This document shows, one piece after another, positions 13,755 through 14,629 of a stretch of 14,629 nucleotides of DNA. Origin of the DNA: an uncultured Megasphaera sp. (GTDB lineage Bacteria; Bacillota; Negativicutes; Veillonellales; Megasphaeraceae); contig USGG01000050.1 in NCBI GenBank assembly GCA_900554215.1, positions 1 through 14,629 of the forward strand. The letters run 5' to 3'. Positions within the stretch are counted from its first letter, which is position 1; each line of letters begins with the position of its first letter. The notes under the pieces were generated by a model, which was not told where the DNA came from, searched no databases, and was given only the letters and a program-made list of their open reading frames with translations. A program made the translations under genes and the position numbers.

Positions 13755-13873
13755 CGTAATTCAGTTTATAATGCATGTAAATCAAAATATATAACGATAC
13801 GATACTGCATTAAACGATTCATGCAACGCCAAATATTTGCCAATTCATTAGCTATTTCGACAACTGAATTACG
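13755..13873. repeat. 12-bp perfect inverted repeat enclosing 95 bases
   Basis: CGTAATTCAGTT at 13755-13766 is matched by its exact reverse complement AACTGAATTACG at 13862-13873. An ATGCAT motif lies near each arm (about 13772 and 13875). The enclosed segment contains the palindrome CAAATATTTG. It may be a folded RNA, a small transposon-like remnant or chance; no coding capacity is supported. Confidence 0.45.
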
Positions 13874-14056
13874 ATGCATTTCTTCCATTCCATGACTTCT
13901 ACGCATACTCTATCCAAGACCGCAAACGCCTCCTGCCTATAAAGTTCAATCATATTTTTATCGGCAACGGCACGTATTCCCGATACTATCAAATTGTTGA
14001 AAAAACAATGATATGCTCTTAACCATCTATCAGCTAATCATACTATCCAATACGAC

Positions 14057-14089
14057 AAAAGCAGCCCGACCCCATCAGCCGAACTGCTT
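14057..14089 (-). terminator. Hairpin terminator after the MmcQ/YjbR gene
   Basis: On the minus strand AAGCAGTTCGGC (plus 14089-14078) pairs with GTCGGGCTGCTT (14070-14059) over twelve positions, including G-U pairs, and TTTTG follows. It lies about 45 bases after the stop codon of the MmcQ/YjbR gene. The stem is similar in sequence to the terminator at 10231-10260. Confidence 0.75.
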
Positions 14090-14134
14090 CAAAACGAATC
14101 CATATTATATTAACAGCTGCGTCAAGGCCTCAGC

Positions 14135-14548
14135 TCACTTCGGGTCACGACGCAGCCGTCCTCGTTTCTTCGTCCCCTTCTCAATCAAATCACAACTCAT
14201 GTCGAGCAGCGAAATAATCGTCTCCCTGTCCACCGTGCCGTCCAGCAATACCGTCAGCCAATGACTGCGGTTCATATGATAGGCCGGCAAAAAACCGTCG
14301 CGCTGGCGAAAAGCCCCAATCATGTCAAGCTCGCACTTCACGTTTAAAACATCAACACACCCCTGCCCGGACAACCCCAACTTCTCCCGCGGCACATCCA
14401 TCACAACGCCATACCACTTCCCATTCCAATGACGCAGCACCGCATAGTCAGGATAGGAAGCCCATAAAAATTCCGGCTCCGTTCCGTATTGTTCCAAGGC
14501 AAAGGCTAATACGTCTTGCCGATAGGTCAGTACTTTATTATCACTCAT
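14135..14548 (-). CDS. MmcQ/YjbR-family protein
   Basis: The 137-residue product matches the MmcQ/YjbR family (a double-wing, CyaY-like fold often annotated as DNA-binding). Visible family blocks are YGTEPEFLW (21-29), DYAVLRHWNGKWYGVVMDV (34-52), LGLSGQGCVDVLNVKCE (57-73) and the signature PAYHMNRSHWLTVLLDGTV (88-106). Family members are usually 110-120 residues; the extra length is a basic C-terminal tail (KGTKKRGRLRRDPK). The biochemical role of the family is not settled, and no enzyme activity should be inferred. Start ATG 14548 has GGAGGG six bases upstream. The gene stands alone, with its own terminator downstream. Its upstream region meets the insertion-sequence-like end at 14576, so a native promoter may have been displaced or supplied from that element. 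Confidence 0.9.
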   Translation of the reverse strand: MSDNKVLTYRQDVLAFALEQYGTEPEFLWASYPDYAVLRHWNGKWYGVVMDVPREKLGLSGQGCVDVLNVKCELDMIGAFRQRDGFLPAYHMNRSHWLTVLLDGTVDRETIISLLDMSCDLIEKGTKKRGRLRRDPK

Positions 14549-14575
14549 ATCAATCCCTCCACGCTGCCACTTCTT

Positions 14576-14629
14576 GGTTCTTTGTCAAATGTTGGGGTAT
14601 ATGCTCCTGTTACAGTATTTTGTAGCTTC
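14576..14629. mobile_element. Probable ISL3-type insertion sequence end running off the right edge
   Basis: The sequence beginning GGTTCTTTGTCAAATGTTGG resembles terminal inverted repeats of ISL3-family elements as I remember them (GGxTCTTxGTCAAAT followed by a G run). If so, the element starts at 14576, lies to the right, and its transposase is outside the window. Neither the second end nor a target duplication can be seen, so the family call rests on motif memory alone. Confidence 0.4.

Larger units (their letters stand above)
13473..14056. other. Noncoding region with polypurine tract, palindrome and inverted repeat
   Basis: No convincing gene lies between the replisome-organiser start and the terminator of the mmcQ-like gene. 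The part near 13577-13657 is A-rich and almost purely purine on the plus strand (long runs of A and G at 13619-13657). It is followed by a perfect 14-base palindrome (13658-13671) and, further right, a 12-base inverted repeat spaced about 95 bases apart (13755-13766 and 13862-13873). A 33-codon minus-strand frame at 13852-13953 has no ribosome binding site. The A+T-rich tract lies directly upstream of the replication gene and could hold its promoter or a DNA-unwinding region, but no good promoter hexamer pair is evident. Confidence 0.5.

Noticed and set aside
13852..13953. 33-codon minus-strand frame in the noncoding region
   Set aside because: No ribosome binding site; its upstream extension has no ATG and runs into a stop. 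Too short to support without conservation data.

Overview
The window looks like the chromosome of a Firmicutes-type bacterium with moderate-to-high G+C. The gene order hrcA-grpE-dnaK-dnaJ-prmA-rsmE-mtaB is the one known from Bacillus subtilis and relatives. A CIRCE operator precedes it, and DnaK lacks the roughly 23-residue insertion seen in the nucleotide-binding domain of proteobacterial DnaK. Overall composition suggests Negativicutes, perhaps a Megasphaera-like genus, but the genus is an inference that cannot be tested here. No rRNA, tRNA or CRISPR array is visible.

Layout from left to right. (1) 1-566 is a very A+T-rich fragment of an ankyrin-repeat gene on the minus strand. It has no start codon and ends abruptly at 561-570, so it is a broken foreign gene. 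(2) 567-766 holds junction DNA and a strong hairpin terminator. (3) 767-1675 is a DMT/EamA transporter on the minus strand. (4) 1772-10053 is a nine-gene heat-shock and translation-quality operon on the minus strand, transcribed from one promoter with a CIRCE element overlapping the start region at about 10091-10157. Its order is hrcA, grpE, dnaK, dnaJ, prmA, rsmE, mtaB, a HIT hydrolase and a 52-residue membrane protein; a hairpin terminator at 1720-1764 closes it. (5) 10275-11219 is a TPR-like protein with its own terminator. (6) 11220-11837 is noncoding DNA. (7) 11838-13472 encodes a 544-residue replisome-organiser/DnaD-type protein. Its linker is made of six 38-residue units alternating between two types, that is three 228-bp tandem repeats. 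(8) 13473-14134 is noncoding DNA with a polypurine tract, a perfect 14-bp palindrome and a long-range inverted repeat. (9) 14135-14548 is an MmcQ/YjbR-family protein. (10) From about 14576 to the right edge the sequence resembles an ISL3-type insertion sequence end.

The operon couples folding (GrpE, DnaK, DnaJ) and its repressor (HrcA) to ribosome and tRNA modification (PrmA on L11, RsmE on 16S rRNA, MtaB on tRNA position 37). Translational coupling is tight: rsmE and mtaB each begin in a TAATG overlap, and the HIT start lies one base after the mtaB stop.

The most unusual object is the replisome-organiser gene. Its phage-type initiator head and DnaD-like tail are separated by large, in-frame, exactly periodic repeats, in the position where lambdoid phages carry origin iterons inside the initiator gene. 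No other phage gene is visible nearby. Both edges of the window show traces of mobile DNA.
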